A stretch of DNA of 64,000 bases from Spirogloea muscicola (GCA_009602725.1 WELB01000117.1:371264-435263), one strand, 5' to 3'; counted from the stretch's first letter, positions 53,036-63,513 are shown. Notes: generated by a model from the letters alone, not told the origin. A program made the numbers and translations.

Positions 53036-54010
53036 AAGGTGTCCTTCTTGGCCACGCTGCAGCTCCTCCCTGCAACCGACGTGCGCGGCCATGCTCGGCT
53101 GCTGTCGGCCGCCTCCCCCGGCGCGGCAGCCTGGCTCTCCGCGCTCCCCCTGTACGATGCCCTCCGGATGCCGGATGAGCTGTTCCGAACGGCCACCCAT
53201 CGTCTGCGGGGCCTCCCCCCGCCCTGCCTGCTAGGCGTGCTGCAGTGTGAATGTGGGGAGCGGTTGACGGACCCGGCGGAGCTGGCGGCGCATATCCTTC
53301 GCTGCGCCACTGGAGGCGAAGGCACAGCTGCTCACGATCTCTTGCCTGATGCAATGTTCGGCATCTTTCAGGAGGCCGGCTACACATGGCGATGGAGAAC
53401 TCTTCCGTCATGCCAATCCTCCGGAGGGCCGACGGACTTCACACGCGCCGTGTCGACCTGGTGACGTCCACGCCGGGCGGCGGCGCGCGCATCATCGCCG
53501 ACGTGATCACCACTGATGTGGTCGACCGCTCCAACCCGGGGGCTCTCTGCCTCGCGGGCTGGCCAAGTTGCGGCGAAGGCTGCTTGCAGCAAGGCGGCCA
53601 AACACGCCGACCACCCGGCTGCAGATGACTTCGTCCCCCCCTGGCTGTGGACGTGCACGGGGCTCTCGGGTCCCAGTGGCTCGACCTGCTGGCCAGGCTT
53701 GCGCGCGCGCTGTGTCCCGCAGGCGCGGTGAGCCGGCTGGCTTCAACGCCGCTGGCTCGTGGGCTCAAGTCTATCGTAGAATTTATCAGTATCCCTTCAG
53801 CGGTCCATGGCCCACGCTCTGCACCTGCGTGCTGGCTGTTCTTGTTGCGGCCTCCGGCTTTCATCAGGGGGATAGTTTTCCGGCAGCTAGTCTGTCGGAT
53901 CTGAGGCTCCTCACTCGTAACTACCGAGTGATCCATCCTCCCCCTGTTCTGACATTCTTTTTGGGCTGGCTTTGCAGCCCTTGACCCCATTTGGAGTGCC
54001 ACTTCTTCTG
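53036..54010 (+). pseudogene. Non-LTR family A, C-terminal copy with frameshifts
   Basis: TLQLLPATDVRGHARLLSAA, MPDELFRTATHRLRGLPPPC, knuckle CECGERLTDP...HILRC, MFGIFQEAGYT. A two-base loss near 53388 shifts the frame. It continues MENSSVMPILRRADGLHTRR, VDLVTSTPGGGARIIADVIT with further shifts near 53545 and 53705. It ends in a SDLRLLTRNY-type end near 53925 and the hairpin GGGCTGGCTTTGCAGCCC with the A tail. Confidence 0.82.
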
Positions 54011-54930
54011 ATTTCGTATGTGCTAGCTTCAGCGCTTTCCCATGGCCCCTTCACCCTTTTTCCATTCTTTTTCCTGGGCTGGCCTCTCCCACCCACCGCC
54101 CTGTCATGGAAGCGTCTCTCTTCTTCTGATTTGAGGTTCGTCATTCGTACTTTTTGAGTGGTTCATCCTACACCCGTTCTGAGATAGCGCTCGCCCCTTC
54201 GTAGTTTGGCCCCTTCGAAGCTTGTCGACGTTTTGTGGGCTGGCTTAGCACAGCCCTTGCCTCCATGGGGAGAGCCACTTCCTCAGGGCTTGGCTATGAG
54301 AGGCCACCCCAGCCCAAAGGCATGTACAAGGTCTAAAAAATAGAGAGAAGGCGCGCGAAAAGAAGAGGCTTGCCCAATGAAAGGGCTGGATCGAGAAGAT
54401 TGCGGCTGCTGATACTTGGGGGCGGCTTTGAAGCCAGCCGAGTGCATACACAGAGAATTCGGAGTAACAACATGCGGAGCCGTGAGGCTGAGCCACATGG
54501 CCCTCTTAGAAAAGCCCGTGTCACAGTGTTCAGCAACAGCATCCTGTGTCACAGGGAAAGTGTAACGGCAAGCAGTCCAAGGCGAACAGGGTACCTCGTA
54601 GGATGTGACACCCGTCCGATACCCGGTACATATGGTCAGTTGAAGGTTACATCATCCGCTAACCGCTTTCTACTAATTGTCGGTTAGCTCGATCCGCTAC
54701 AGAAGCGAAGCTTCTTACATAGAGAAAAGGACGCTTTCAGGAGAGGGCGGTGGCTGTGAGAGGCCAGCCCAGAGAAAATTCGAAGTAAGCTCAAAGGGGC
54801 CAGGGAAAGCGCTAACTCAGGGCCTCGGGGCAATTGCCTAAGATTGGGAGAGCTGTTCTTTTCTTCTTCAATTATTCTTCCGGGACGGCATCTAAGCGGG
54901 TCAACGGCGACTCTTTCATTTTTCCCTGTA
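54011..54930. repeat. Tail debris, including a family E variant
   Basis: Multiple truncated 3' tails: an A-type tail near 54235-54285, GAAGGCGCGCG (F tail) near 54350, and a reverse E-like tail near 54405-54470 with CGGCTGGCTTCAAAGCCG on the minus strand. A third-subfamily tail (GAGGGCGGTGGCTGTGAGAG) is near 54737. A stretch with GTGTCACAGTGTTCAG and GTGACACCCGTCC near 54520-54620 is unassigned. Confidence 0.5.
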
Positions 54931-55385
54931 GGAGAGGCACTATAATGACCACCCCCGGGGCGACCACTTCTTTCCATGCGCCATGGACATATATGGCGGC
55001 TACGGGACGAAGTGGTCTTCCCTCCTCCATCGCCTGGCACTGCATGTCGATGCCCGCCGACATAGTCGGGCGGGTAGCTTAGGCCATTCAAACGTCCCAC
55101 AAGCCATAGTTGCATGCTATAGAATGCGGTTATCGTTGATTCTGCAGCGCTCCCAGGCACTCGCGATCCACCAGCGTGCTGGTCGTGCATTAGCCCAGGC
55201 TAATGGCTTCCGTGTGGTTTGGCTCCTCAGTATAGCTTGTCAGATATGCATGTGCTCAATCGGGGATATTTAGTGTCCCCCTTAGCCAGCTCATTACCCA
55301 GTCAAGAGGACATTTGTAGGGCTAGAATTGGCCTCCCTTTTAATTTCATGCGCACCGCGTGCCTTTCTCTCCGCAATGGTGTAAA
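54930..55385 (+). mobile_element. Non-LTR family F, 3' end
   Basis: Frame GYGTKWSSLLHRLALHVDAR, CYRMRLSLILQRSQALAIHQ, RAGRALAQANGFR, then a worn SDMHVLNRGY-like end near 55245. The 3' UTR has CCCTTAGCCAGCTCATTACC and ends GCGCACCGCGTGCC. It matches the 3' end of the 40.25-43.5 kb element. Confidence 0.78.
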
Positions 55386-55404
55386 TTGCCCTGCTTGCAC
55401 GTAG

Positions 55405-55915
55405 TTGCCCAGTCATTGTGCAGCTCGGTGGCGCCTGTTAGTCGCAAAGTTGACAGGCCAGGGCTGCTGAGGCTCCAGAAGGCATGCATAGCAACGTTTG
55501 TGCCCCAACAATGATCACCATCGAGGGAATGGAGGGATGGAAGACAGGTCCATTCCTATGAAGCGAGTTTTATGGAGGCCAAGAGTCGCCAAAGTAGGGG
55601 CCTTTGCCAAAGAGGCGAATAAGTTGTCAGCATTTAGTCTCCATGCCACCAGCCTGAGCACCGTAAGGGAAGAGAAACTTCTGCAAGCGTGCAGCCACTC
55701 ATCGAGGTGGGCACACCGGCCTAGGAGCCAAGAATGTGAACTATTGCAACTGCGAGCAGTAGGCAGCTATGTCTCTAATAGCGTCAGCACTATCGTCACC
55801 CTCTGGGAGGTCTATGCTCTGGGAGGTCTATGCTCACGACTGCAATTGTGCAAAAACGGCTGTAGCTGACATTGGCCGCAGACTATGGCAAGGGCCTCTA
55901 ATACAGTCACGGAGA
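55405..55915 (-). pseudogene. Old F-box/LRR fragment (seventh, diverged copy)
   Basis: Minus-strand sequence recalls the LRR exon of the array: TTGCCAAAGAGGCGAATAAG and TGAACTATTGCAACTGCGAGC on the plus strand correspond to TTGCCAAGAAGGCACCC and TGCAACTGCGAGCAAG in copies 1-6. It is far more diverged, lacks an F-box and is full of stops. Confidence 0.6.
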
Positions 55916-55939
55916 GTAGATTTTGTTTCACCGTCTGGC

Positions 55940-56135
55940 CCTTTCGGGCCTTCTTCGGGCTTGGCTTCCGTGATGGTGGTCTGGCTCCTCAGCTTGTCAG
56001 AAACGTATGTATGTGCTTATTCGTGGATACTGAAGTGTCCCCCTTAGCCAGCTTATTGCCCCGCCCCGTTCCCAGGACTATTGTAAGGCTTGATTGGCCT
56101 CCGTTTGAAATTCATGCGCACCGCACTTTTGAGAG
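55940..56135 (+). mobile_element. Family F 3' end fragment
   Basis: Worn terminal region, CCCCCTTAGCCAGCTTATTG, then TTGGCCTCCG and ATTCATGCGCACCGCAC. No ORF. Confidence 0.6.
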
Positions 56136-56429
56136 GCCTCTCGCACACATTGCCTTACTTTGACAGATGCTAATACTTCTGTAGCCACTTGCATAGCTGT
56201 GTGCTGTTCATTCCGATCTGCACTTGCTGACTAGAGTTTGTTGAGCGTCCATCCACAGAAGTCGCGGAGAGTAGTTTCGTGTTTTTTGACGGGTTCCGGC
56301 CCTTTCTTCAATTTTCCAGACCTCGTTCATTCCCCTTGGGTGGCCGCTCACAGCCATTTCCTTACTTTGAAAGAGCTCTGTTTCGAACTTTTGTACAGTG
56401 TTATTCATTAGGCTGGCCAATACCAGCGT

Positions 56430-56645
56430 CGCCCTCTAATTTCCGGCTGAGATGGGCTTACCAGCATACCTGTCTTTCTTGCGACGACGACTTTCGGCCT
56501 GTTTGCAGCGTGCTCAGGCTAATGCCTTGCACCAGAAAGCTGGACGAGCTCGTGCCCCCCATTGGAAGTGCCACTTCTCGACGAGCTCTAGTTGGTGGTA
56601 GAAGGGCTTCATATCTGAAATTCTTCTTTGGAAGAGCCATTCGCT
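56430..56645 (+). mobile_element. Family D C-terminal fragment with a 28-bp insertion
   Basis: TTTCGGCCTGTTTGCAGCGT and CACCAGAAAGCTGGACGAGC match 34729-34789. At 56552 a 28-bp piece of family A tail is inserted. Confidence 0.8.
56552..56579 (+). mobile_element. 28-bp family A tail insertion with 9-bp duplication
   Basis: GACGAGCTC is duplicated at 56543-56551 and 56580-56588. The insert is GTGCCCCCCATTGGAAGTGC plus CACTTCTC, the terminal bases of family A. The empty site is at 34781-34789. Confidence 0.9.
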
Positions 56646-56689
56646 TTATATTGAGCGAATCGGTCGAACATCACGTCTGTCGTAAGAGA

Positions 56690-56750
56690 AGAAGTGGCAC
56701 TCCCAATGGGGGCAAGGGCTGCAGAAAGCCAGCCCAAAAAGAATGAACAA
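56690..56750 (-). mobile_element. Family A tail
   Basis: AGAAGAAGTGGCACTCCC, AATGGGGGCAAGGGCTGC, AGAAAGCCAGCCC, AAAAAGAATGAAC. A truncated 3' end with no coding part, about 270 bp before the RPL4 start codon. Confidence 0.85.
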
Positions 56751-56931
56751 CGGCGTAAAGACATACAGCGCAGTGGACGCTCCCCCGACCATCCGACGAC
56801 TGCGGTAACCCGGCGCGGCCGGATCGGACGGCCGTTGGCGGCTCGGCAAGCCGAGGTTTCGGGGTGCTCAAAGATAGCGGGGAACCTTAAACCCCGCAAA
56901 ACCCCCACGACAGGCGGACCTCCCCTCTCCT

Positions 56932-56974
<43 letters not shown>

Positions 56975-57019
56975 CGTGAGCCGCGGCAAGACCTGCGCGC
57001 TGTGACAGAGGCCCGCGGG
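56751..57019 (+). promoter_or_regulatory. 5' flank of RPL4
   Basis: The interval between the transposon tail and the RPL4 start must hold promoter and leader. It has a (CCG)n tract at about 56937-56976 and an in-frame upstream ATG at 57002. No TATA box seen. Confidence 0.45.
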
Positions 57020-59156
57020 ATGGCGACGGCGGCGGCGCGGCCGCTGGTGAACGTGCAGGCGGCGGAGGGCCACGGCGGCGACGCCGAGCAGACGGCGCTG
57101 CCGGCGGTGCTGGTGTCGCCGATCCGGCCGGACATCGTGGCGGCGGTGCACACGGGGCTGGCGAAGAACCGGCGCCAGGCGTACGCCGTAAGCCCCAAGG
57201 CGGGCCACCAGACGTCCGCCGAGTCGTGGGGGACGGGGCGCGCCGTCTCGCGTATCCCGCGAGTGCCCGGCGGCGGCACCCACCGGGCCGGCCAGGGCGC
57301 CTTCGGCAACATGTGCCGCGGCGGGCGCATGTTCGCGCCCACCAAGACGTGGCGCCGCTGGCACCGCCGCGTCGGCCTCAACCAGAAGCGCTACGCCGTG
57401 GCGTCCGCGCTCGCTGCCTCCGCGGTGCCGGCGCTGGTCGCCGCCCGCGGCCACCGCATCGACGCCGTCCCCGAGCTCCCGCTCGTCGTCGCCGACGCCG
57501 CCGAGGCGCTCGAGAAGACCTCCTCCGCCGTCAAGCTGCTCAAGCGCCTCGGCGCCTACGACGACGTGCTCAAGGCCAAGGCCAGCCACAACGTGCGCGC
57601 CGGCAAGGGCAAGATGCGCAACCGCCGCTACGTGTCGCGCCGCGGCCCCCTCATCGTGTTCGGCACCGAAGGCTCGAAGATCTCCAAGGCTTTCCGCAAC
57701 ATCCCGGGAGTCGAGGTCTGCACCTTCCATGCAGTTTCTGCTTGACAGACAGCAGTTTGCCATGGGCCAGGCTAAGCTGGCTTTTTATTGTTATCTTGTT
57801 GTTCGTTGCTGTGATGAGTATTGCGAGCCTACTCATTGTCATCGCTTCCTCTTGAGGTCGTGGACAAGTCGCATAGACTGGCCGCTGCTGGCACTCCGGT
57901 AACAAGGAGGCCCGAGCATGGGCGTCAGTAGCGCGTCTTGGGACTTTGGCTGCTCGCAGCACGCAGCCCAAGTGACCTGCACAGAGAAGCGGTAGAAGAG
58001 GCTGCGAATGCTGCGGGTCGCTGCCGGGAGGCTTTGTTATTGATAAGGCGGTTTGGCGTGCTCGCAGGTTGCATGTGTCGACAGGCTCAACCTCCTCCAG
58101 CTCGCACCTGGTGGCCACCTCGGCCGATTCATAGTGTGGACCAAGGTGCACAATTCAGGCCGCTTAAGCTGACAAGGGGGACCGTTTGGGCATGCTGTAG
58201 CGGCCCATGTCATATTGGGCTTGGGCCAAGGCGCGTGCATTGCAGGCTTGCTGCAGTCTGCAAGCAAGCTGAAGCCAGGAGTACTGTTTTGGCTGGTTTA
58301 CTATATATGCTTGGGCTCACTGGATGTTCATCTTTCAGTGCGCGTTTGAGAAGCTGGACACCATTTTCGGCACAGTTGACACGCCGTCCGCCGTCAAGAA
58401 GGGTTTCACGCTTCCGCGGCCTGTGATTGGCAACTCGGACCTTGCCCGCATCATCAACTCCGACGAAATTCAGGTGCACCAAATAGCGCGTGTTCTGCGT
58501 CCCAGTGCTATACAGCCTGTTCTGCCGTCTCTAGCCCGGCCTCCCTCAAGCCACAGGGTTACGACCTTACTTTGAGGTCTAGATTGTGCCTGGTCTGCGC
58601 GCCTTTTCCAGTGCCAGGCTGACTCAAAGGAGCTGCAGGATACGCTGTCCGTGGCTCAGTCTGAGCTTCGAATATGTCACTGTTTGCAGAGCATCGTGCG
58701 ACCCACAAAGGTCAGCAACCAGCGGCGCGTGCTCAAGAAGAACCCACTCAAGAATCTTGGCGCTATGCTGAAGCTCAACCCGTATGCAAAGTCGGCAAGA
58801 AGAATGGAGCTGCTCGCGTCGGAGCGGCAAGCAAAGGCCAAGGCTGAGAAGATTGACGCCAAGAGGAAGGTTTCTAAGGTACGGTACTAGCAGTGCGGTT
58901 CCTTTCCTGTCGAAATCGTAAAGTAGTGCTCAGTGAATACAGCCTGGTGAGGCAATAGATCATGAAGTGTGAAACTACTTTTGCCAATGGGTTGAGCATC
59001 TCACACTGTGTTTATTTCTGCCGGCAGATTGGGCCGGAGGTGGACAAAGAGACTCGATTGGCGGCTGGCAAGGCGTGGTACAAAACGATGGTGTCCGATA
59101 GTGACTACTACGAGTTCGAGGTCTTCTCCAAATGGCTTGGTGTCACTCAAGTATAG
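57020..59156 (+). CDS. RPL4: 60S ribosomal protein uL4 (RPL4), five exons
   Basis: Structural protein of the large cytosolic ribosomal subunit, lining the exit tunnel. Exons 57020-57715, 58068-58145, 58339-58473, 58690-58878 and 59028-59156 all join in phase 0 with GT-AG ends, giving 408 residues, the usual length in plants. Hallmarks: [53 protein letters not shown] (the tunnel loop), [40 protein letters not shown], then exon 2 [20 protein letters not shown], exon 3 [11 protein letters not shown] to [11 protein letters not shown], exon 4 [20 protein letters not shown], exon 5 [20 protein letters not shown] and [10 protein letters not shown]. The last segment is the C-terminal piece I know from plant homologues. 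ATG 57020 is preferred over the in-frame 57002 because the family N-terminus starts there. Confidence 0.97.
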
Positions 59157-59693
59157 AGCTCTGTGAGGGGCACAAGCCATAGCCTCCTCCTGCCACGATG
59201 GCCCACCTTGCTGCCAGTGCAGGACTCAATGCGGCAGAGGGGTTAGAGTGCAATGCAATGGTGCAAACGGCAAACGGCAAACGGCAAGAGGGCCAAACGT
59301 CTTTCTGGGGTTCTGGTGAAAGTCCGTGCGCAGCTTTGAAGCAGCAACTATTCCAGCCAAGGGCAAGTATTGAGGCAGCTTGCCCCTGGCAGCGAGGCAC
59401 AGGGGGTGCCATAGAAGGTTTTTACAAAAGAATGTGCAGCCCTCCTTGTAGAGCTTTGGTCGTTTCACTGCCACTAGCCCCTTGGTGAGGGCATGGCCGC
59501 TGCACCTTAGCATGAATGGTGGCGTATCCAGTCCACCGTATGACAGGAGTTCTGCAGCTATATTTTATCAGGAACTCTGTGGCGGCAAGTGCTGTTGGGT
59601 TGTGCTTGTTGATTGGCCAGGCTTTTGCGATTGAGGGCCTGACTGGTGGACCTGCGATGGCTTGCAATTGAGAGGATAGCCATGCAAACACCA
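59157..59693. other. Convergent 3' intergenic region
   Basis: Holds the 3' UTRs of RPL4 (plus) and the DUF2256 gene (minus). A small tandem repeat (GGCAAACGGCAAACGGCAA near 59270) is present. No gene seen. Confidence 0.6.
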
Positions 59694-60330
59694 TCACGAG
59701 CTTAGGCAGATAGCGTTGGCATCCGGAGCAGCGTCACCTTTGCGTCTGCGGCACCTCTCGCTGCAATACCTGCAACAGAGGCATCCGTCAGCGACGCAAA
59801 GCACCACATGGCAACTGTCCTTCTCGCAAATCATCACCTAACAGCGTCAGTCGCCTGTCCGCAGGAGAGTTGCAGGGCCTCGTGGCGCCCTCACTTGACG
59901 TCGTCCCAGACTGCGGCCCACTTCTTGCGCCTGTCGAAAAAGAAGGGGCATGCCACTGTGATGCTTGTAAGAGCTGGCGCTTGACTGGTGAAGCCGGCTG
60001 ATTGGGTCTGAAGCCAGCAAAGGCGGCGTTGTTAATGGCGGCGGAGGTGGCGGCGGCTCACCACTCGAACGGCCGCTGGCAAACGGGGCAGGTCTTGACG
60101 GGCAGGTGGGACTTGCCACGCCGGCCCTCGCTGCCCTTGCCGGGGCCCGCATGCGGCAGCAGCCGCCAGCCCAGGCCGCCACCGGCTGCCGCCACTGCCG
60201 CGACAGCGGCCAAGGCGGCGCCGAACGCGGCTCGCGGGCCAAACGCCGGCGCCGGCTTCACGGCAGCGATTGTGGCCGTGGCGGCAGCGGCGGCAGGCGC
60301 GGCGACGGCAGCGGCGGCGGTGGCGATCAT
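59694..60330 (-). CDS. DUF2256 small zinc-finger-like protein, three exons
   Basis: Function of the family is unknown. Exons on the minus strand: 60330-60062, 59930-59895 and 59769-59694, about 126 residues. Junctions are in phase (TG|G, AA|G) with GT-AG ends. The DUF2256 motif is complete only after joining: exon 1 ends KTCPVCQRPFEW, exon 2 is RKKWAAVWDDVK, exon 3 starts YCSERCRRRK. It therefore has the CPVC...YCSxRC four-cysteine pattern and the conserved W-R-K-K-W. The N-terminal ~75 residues are Ala-rich with Arg/Lys and few acids (MIATAAAAVAAPAAAAATAT), consistent with an organelle transit peptide (inference). The same domain is common as a short stand-alone protein in bacteria. Neighbours: convergent with RPL4, divergent from EMC6. 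Confidence 0.88.
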
Positions 60331-60427
60331 CTGGCGGCGAGCTCCGCCCGCTGCAGCTCGGGGCTTCAGGGGTGCAGCGATGGTGCAGGCAATGAAGCTC
60401 GGGGTTAGGGGTCTAAAAAAAAAAAAA

Positions 60428-60580
60428 GAAAGCGGCTGCTGATATGAAAGAATCGGCTGTGAAATGCCAGCCAGATGCATACAGGTGTTCATGACGGAGC
60501 CAAAGGCTAGGCAGACAGGGCGCCCTCAATACCCCCGTGTCAGCAGTAAGAAGTCAGATGAGCTGAGGGGAGGAAGAGCA
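60428..60580 (-). mobile_element. Family E 3' end in the DUF2256-EMC6 intergenic region
   Basis: Minus strand: SSSDFLLLTxG-type end with stop near 60530, then CCGTCATGAACACCTGTATG, the hairpin GGCTGGCATTTCACAGCC and a tail ending CAGCAGCCGCTTTC. A run of A (60414-60426) lies next to the tail. It is nearly identical to 39290-39430. Confidence 0.85.
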
Positions 60581-60775
60581 AAAGGAGAGAGAGGGTGGGG
60601 GGAAGAAAGGAAGGGGAGAGGGGAGAGGCCGAGACGGTGACTGGAGCGGCGCCAGGTGAGGGGAGGAGTNGGCGGCGGCGGAGCGGGACTTTCGGCGAGG
60701 GCGCGAGGCGAGGCGCTGCCGCCTACGGGGAGGAGGCTGGGGCACGTCGTTGTCGGAGCCTAAGGGCACGATGGC

Positions 60776-62321
60776 TTGAGGAGGCACCGCCTTGGGGGAG
60801 TCGGCCAGCCATGGCGTCCAAGCAGCGCGCCCCGCGAGGTGCGCAACTGGCGACGGCGCCGGCCCTCGCGTCGCCTGGCCGATCGCCTGGCAGCGACTGC
60901 CCGGGCTGCCCGAGGAGAGAGCCCCGGCTCCAACAGCGCTCTCAATTGCCGCAGTCGGCGCTCGTCTGACCGAGGCCCTGCGCTCTCGATCGATGCCGCT
61001 GCTGCAGCCGACGTTGTCACCAGGAGGCCCGAGAAGCCCGAGGAGGGCGCCTCCTCAGGCGCCGCTGCCGCCACTGCCGCGCTACCCCTTGGGCTGGAGC
61101 ACGTGCAGGAGAATGTACAGAACAACGTCCGCATCCTGTACTACAGGTGAAGGCAAGGCCGGCCGGTCCAGGCCTCCAGTCCTGGCGGTCGCGGTCGGGA
61201 GTCCAGCTGTCCTTCTGCCTCGTCGTTTGTGACAGCCTTGGCGCCGCCCTTGGGCCCCGCGCAGGCTGTCAGCAATGAGCACCAGGGTGTGCTGGATGTA
61301 TTCTTTCATCAAGGTCTGCAGATATGTGGCACTTGTCCTAGTCACTGTCAGGGCTTAGAGCATTGATGGTGGGAGGGCCTGGCAATCAGTTTGGCGCACT
61401 GTCAGGGGTGTCAACAGCAACCTTGTAGAAGTTGCCAAAAAAAAAAAATGCTGGCTTGCTGGAGCTTTGTGACCAGCGCCGAGCTGTCTGCAGGCTGCAG
61501 AAGCCGAGCAGGCTGCAGTCTGCCCGACAGATGTTGAGTGCAACTTACAGCGGGACTGACGGTGTTTGCTGCTGCTGATCGCTGGTGTCCTTTGCAGCCG
61601 GACGTTTCTGTCCATATTTGGTGGGGTTGCAGCCGGCATCCTGGGCCTCACTGGGCTGGCGGGCTTCTTCTTCTACATCCTCGTCATGCTGCTATCGTCC
61701 GTCGCGGTCCTGCTCAAGGCACGGCTTGACGTTGGCGCCTACTTCCCTTCATGGCAACAACTCGTCCTTGATGGCATCGGTCAGGGCATGATGGTGAACA
61801 ATCTAGCCCTGCGTTCCTATCTGAAGCAAGCAATTGTTAGACTTCAATGGCTGGCGCCAGGCCAAAGCATAGATACACCTGCAGGCTCTTGGACATGCTG
61901 TTCCTTAGCATTGCCGAGACCACTGCAGCTGCTGCTGCTAATCCAACTCTATCTCTGTGCTGCTCGTTTGTACCAAGCAGTCGTACGTGCTCTTCTGGAC
62001 GTATCCTTGCTTTCTACTGCCTCCTTGCCAAGCAACCCCCACACACAGTCTGCTTTGCAGGATGACTTGAGCCCCTCATGTCTATTCCTGTCCTCCTTAC
62101 CCTACTCGCTGTGCCGCAAACCTCGCGCTATTGGCTGCATGTAGTCGTTGCTTGCAAAGTTGCATCACTGCTGCGCCACCTTTGTCCTGCTATGCTTCAC
62201 TGTGCCCTGCTTGGCTTTTCGTTGTTGGATACCCCTCAGTCTACCTTTCTATGCTCGCCCTTCTGCCGCCTCCTTGACTTGCTATGCCAGCCTTGCGTAC
62301 GACATTGTCCACATCTTTTGA
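60776..62321 (+). CDS. EMC6: ER membrane protein complex subunit 6 (EMC6), four exons
   Basis: Small subunit of the EMC, which inserts transmembrane segments at the ER. Exons 60776-61146, 61598-61793, 61981-62000 (20 nt) and 62291-62321 join in phase. The conserved protein reads EHVQENVQNNVRILYYSRTF, then LSIFGGVAAGILGLTGLAGF, FFYILVMLLSSVAVLLKARL, GAYFPSWQQLVLDGIGQGMM, SYVLFWTLAYDIVHIF and stop. Hydrophobic segments and the YDIVHIF end are typical of EMC6. The family is about 110-120 residues; from ATG 60776 this copy would be 205, with an Arg-rich N-terminus that looks unnatural. A start at ATG 60811 (MASKQRAPR) with a small extra intron before the acidic region is an alternative I could not settle. 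Confidence 0.93.
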
Positions 62322-63513
62322 TGCGGCGCTGCTCCTGGACAGGGGCATAGCCCTAGTAATACTAGCTCCACTGTTGCCTCCTGTGCTTACATCACTCTAG
62401 CATGCCACCTGGTTGAGGGCATTGGCATGCTGACGCTCCATCCTCTGTCAGGATGCTTGCACACTGACAGCTCATCCTCGCTGCTACCCATGCTCCGCAG
62501 TACTTCACCCTTCGCCCATTCTGATAGGCCTGCATTTATGCAGCTTTGGACAGCAGGTGCCACCTGCCACGCCAGGCGGGTGCTCCTTGCAATTGCCACA
62601 TTGACCAGCAAACATTGGTCACTCTAAGACTGCTACGGTGCTTGCAGGCCAGGCAGCTTTCCCAGAGTCCGCTTGCTACCTACACGAGATTTTAATTGCG
62701 TGCCCCTGCAAGCTTGGGGGTTACTGGTACATTTGTGACCTCGGTTGTGCTCTGCTTGCAACGGCATCTGAGTTCACATCCTCAACAAAGCACGCAATGG
62801 TTGACGACTGCATCTGGAAGGGTTGCTAGCGAGCCTAGTCGCTGCCAGTGCCTCGCCAGACTTGCTGGCAATGACCATGGCTGCTAACAGCAAGTCGTGG
62901 ACATGTGGCCAATAGAGTTGAGGTACGGTCATCACCAGCCCCTTGCCTGCAGGAGGTAGCAAGCCTGCAGAAGGTAGCAGGGCAGACGTGGGCTTGGCAC
63001 CAGATGGTCTTATAGAAATTGCTCAGGTGAGTGCTTGGAAATGACCATCAAGCAAGGTGTGAACAAAGCAATTAGGGGAGCTGCAGCAGCTCCAGGTTGC
63101 AAAAGATTTGCAGCGTGCCAGAAAAGCTGAACAAGCTGAGCCCAGTTGGAGATGCAATTCTGCTGGCGGCGAGTATGACGTGCATGTCAGGTTGACATTC
63201 AGCGCGTGACTGTGGCAAGCCGCATCCTGCAACGCTGCAAAGGCCGTTGGTCTAGGAGTGCCTTCTAGTCTGCAAAATTGTGGTGCTTCCAGCACCCAAA
63301 CTTGGCCAGTGGTGGAAGCACCCAGAATTGGTCAATGGGAGGTGCAGCGTGCAGGGGGAATGACCACTAAATGCCTAATCATCTCAAGCTAGCACGCAAC
63401 TGGCCCTCTCCACAGCTTGCTACTTGAATGTCGAGGAAGAAGGGCACTTGCTTGCACTGGTGCCGGCTCAAAGGCCGTCACACTGCTGCTGCGGAGGTGG
63501 TGGCAGCGCTGCG
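62322..63513. other. 3' region of EMC6 and intergenic, no gene recognised
   Basis: No domain or RNA gene recognised. A GCAGGAGGTAGCAAGCCTGC inverted repeat is near 62951. It ends at the 3' side of the glycine-rich gene. Confidence 0.5.

Noticed and set aside
57226-57855. 209-codon Arg/Pro-rich frame overlapping RPL4 and a 384-codon antisense frame
   Set aside because: GC-rich shadows of RPL4 exon 1 in other frames, with no recognisable domain.
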